A DNA stretch of 64,000 nucleotides from a virus: IMG/VR virus record IMGVR_UViG_3300031787_000001, positions 62,001 to 126,000 of that record; one strand, 5' to 3'. The notes below the pieces were generated by a model. That model searched no databases. It saw only the letters and a program-made list of their open reading frames with translations, and had not been told where the DNA came from. Positions 63,324 to 64,000 of the stretch are shown in pieces. Every line of letters starts with the position of its first letter. The stretch's first letter is position 1. The position numbers were made by a program, and so were the translations under genes.

Positions 63324-64000
63324 TTACATCAAAGATTTTGCATGTCCTAAATCAATAACACCAAATTTTTGTGCTTGTTTTAAATAACCACCATTCACAA
63401 AATTATTTGGTGAATTTTTTATCATTCTCTTCCAACCATTATATTGAGTAGTGTAGTCCCATATTTTTTTTGTGTCACCCCATCCCTTTTTATATAACCA
63501 ACCACCAACATTACCACCAGTTCTATCAGCACCATGATGACAATGAATTAATGTATTTCCTTTATCCAACAATTCATTTACTTTATCTTGATCTTTTGTG
63601 GATGATAATTTATAAAATTTACACCCATTTTCTTCACAAACTCTTTTTTCTTCTTTTATGGATAATCCAGAACTATCTCCACCATCACCATTAAATCTTA
63701 CTACATTTTTTATTCCATATTTTAATATAACACCTTTTAGTGCATCTGCCGTAGGTTCTGCGGAACGATAATTGTTATCACCTAAAGGTATTTTATGGAA
63801 ATTTTTTATACTTTTATCGTTTATATCTTCCGAATCTGTCGAGAACGTAGGTCCAACGTATTCTTTACCATAAACCTCTTCATAGGCCTTTCTGGTCATT
63901 GGTCCCATAATACCATCAACACCATCTTTTTTAGGTCCATATTTACCGATATCTTTTTTATGGACATAAACTAATTCTTTTTGTATATCTTCTATACTTT
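63324..64000 (-). CDS. Peptidoglycan-binding domain fused to a tyrosine-phosphatase-like domain (partial)
   Basis: The frame stays open to the right window edge, so the N-terminus is missing; the internal ATG at 63908 is not the start. The edge part reads IQKELVYVHKKDIGKYGPKK then DGVDGIMGPMTRKAYEEV, a PG_binding_1 repeat. About 40 residues later IPLGDNNYRSAEPTADALKG and TLIHCHHGADRTGG give a dual-specificity/tyrosine phosphatase fold with HC-x5-R-TG (general-acid Asp not assigned). It would be a wall-bound or injected phosphatase; substrates are unknown. Confidence 0.85.
   Translation of the reverse strand, partial: SIEDIQKELVYVHKKDIGKYGPKKDGVDGIMGPMTRKAYEEVYGKEYVGPTFSTDSEDINDKSIKNFHKIPLGDNNYRSAEPTADALKGVILKYGIKNVVRFNGDGGDSSGLSIKEEKRVCEENGCKFYKLSSTKDQDKVNELLDKGNTLIHCHHGADRTGGNVGGWLYKKGWGDTKKIWDYTTQYNGWKRMIKNSPNNFVNGGYLKQAQKFGVIDLGHAKSLM

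Overview
The window reads as part of the genome of a large tailed (myovirus-type) phage of a Bacteroidota host, probably flavobacterial. The head genes follow the T4 plan on the minus strand: terminase large subunit, portal, S77-type prohead protease, then the start of a probable scaffold gene cut off at base 1. The host assignment is inference. It rests on very low GC, the near absence of Shine-Dalgarno sites, promoters of the form TTG-N19/20-TAnnTTTG, and a tmRNA whose tag starts with Gly.

Layout. 1-12541, mostly minus strand: head and packaging genes, Pro/Glu/Gly-rich internal proteins, a ParB/Srx-nucleotidyltransferase fusion, KTSC and Hsp20 proteins, with one plus-strand gene for ribosomal protein bS21. 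12632-19628, plus strand: a ClpC-like unfoldase, a small lipoprotein, an RNA-repair operon (polynucleotide kinase, RNA ligase, cREC-type protein), a SLOG protein and a glycosyltransferase. 19684-29593, plus strand: an RNA-rich region with 26 canonical tRNA genes covering all 20 amino acids plus an initiator tRNA, three tRNA-like genes with structured insertions, an approximately 0.9 kb structured non-coding RNA, and a tmRNA. Small proteins, a band-7 membrane protein, an RNase H-like protein and a phosphoesterase lie among them. 29734-35596, minus strand: hydrophobic or Gly-rich, probably injected virion proteins, one with a peptidoglycan-binding domain. 35694-46105, mixed: UDP-galactopyranose mutase and glycosyltransferases, an IMPDH/GMP reductase-like enzyme, a nucleotide-modification-associated protein, a zincin peptidase and a GAF-like protein. 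46133-48033, minus strand: lysis cassette. 49070-64000, mostly minus strand: more internal proteins, two large discoidin-type fibre paralogues and other fibre genes, a murein hydrolase, and a peptidoglycan-binding/tyrosine-phosphatase fusion running off the right edge.

How the parts fit. The phage carries bS21, an initiator tRNA, elongator tRNAs for every amino acid, a tmRNA with its own tag, a ClpC with a ClpP-docking-type VGF tripeptide, and an RNA-repair operon. Together these look like a kit for taking over, protecting and quality-controlling translation. RNA units carry Bacteroidota-type promoters followed by rRNA-leader/boxA-like GTTCTTTRA. Many structural genes instead carry TATTTATA on the coding strand immediately before the start codon. 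Many putative virion proteins share a short N-terminus ending in (L/I)-x-E, like T4 capsid-targeting sequences cut by gp21. The least explained element is the large structured RNA at about 27136-28060. Its size and position next to phage tRNAs recall the GOLLD and ROOL classes, but membership could not be tested here.
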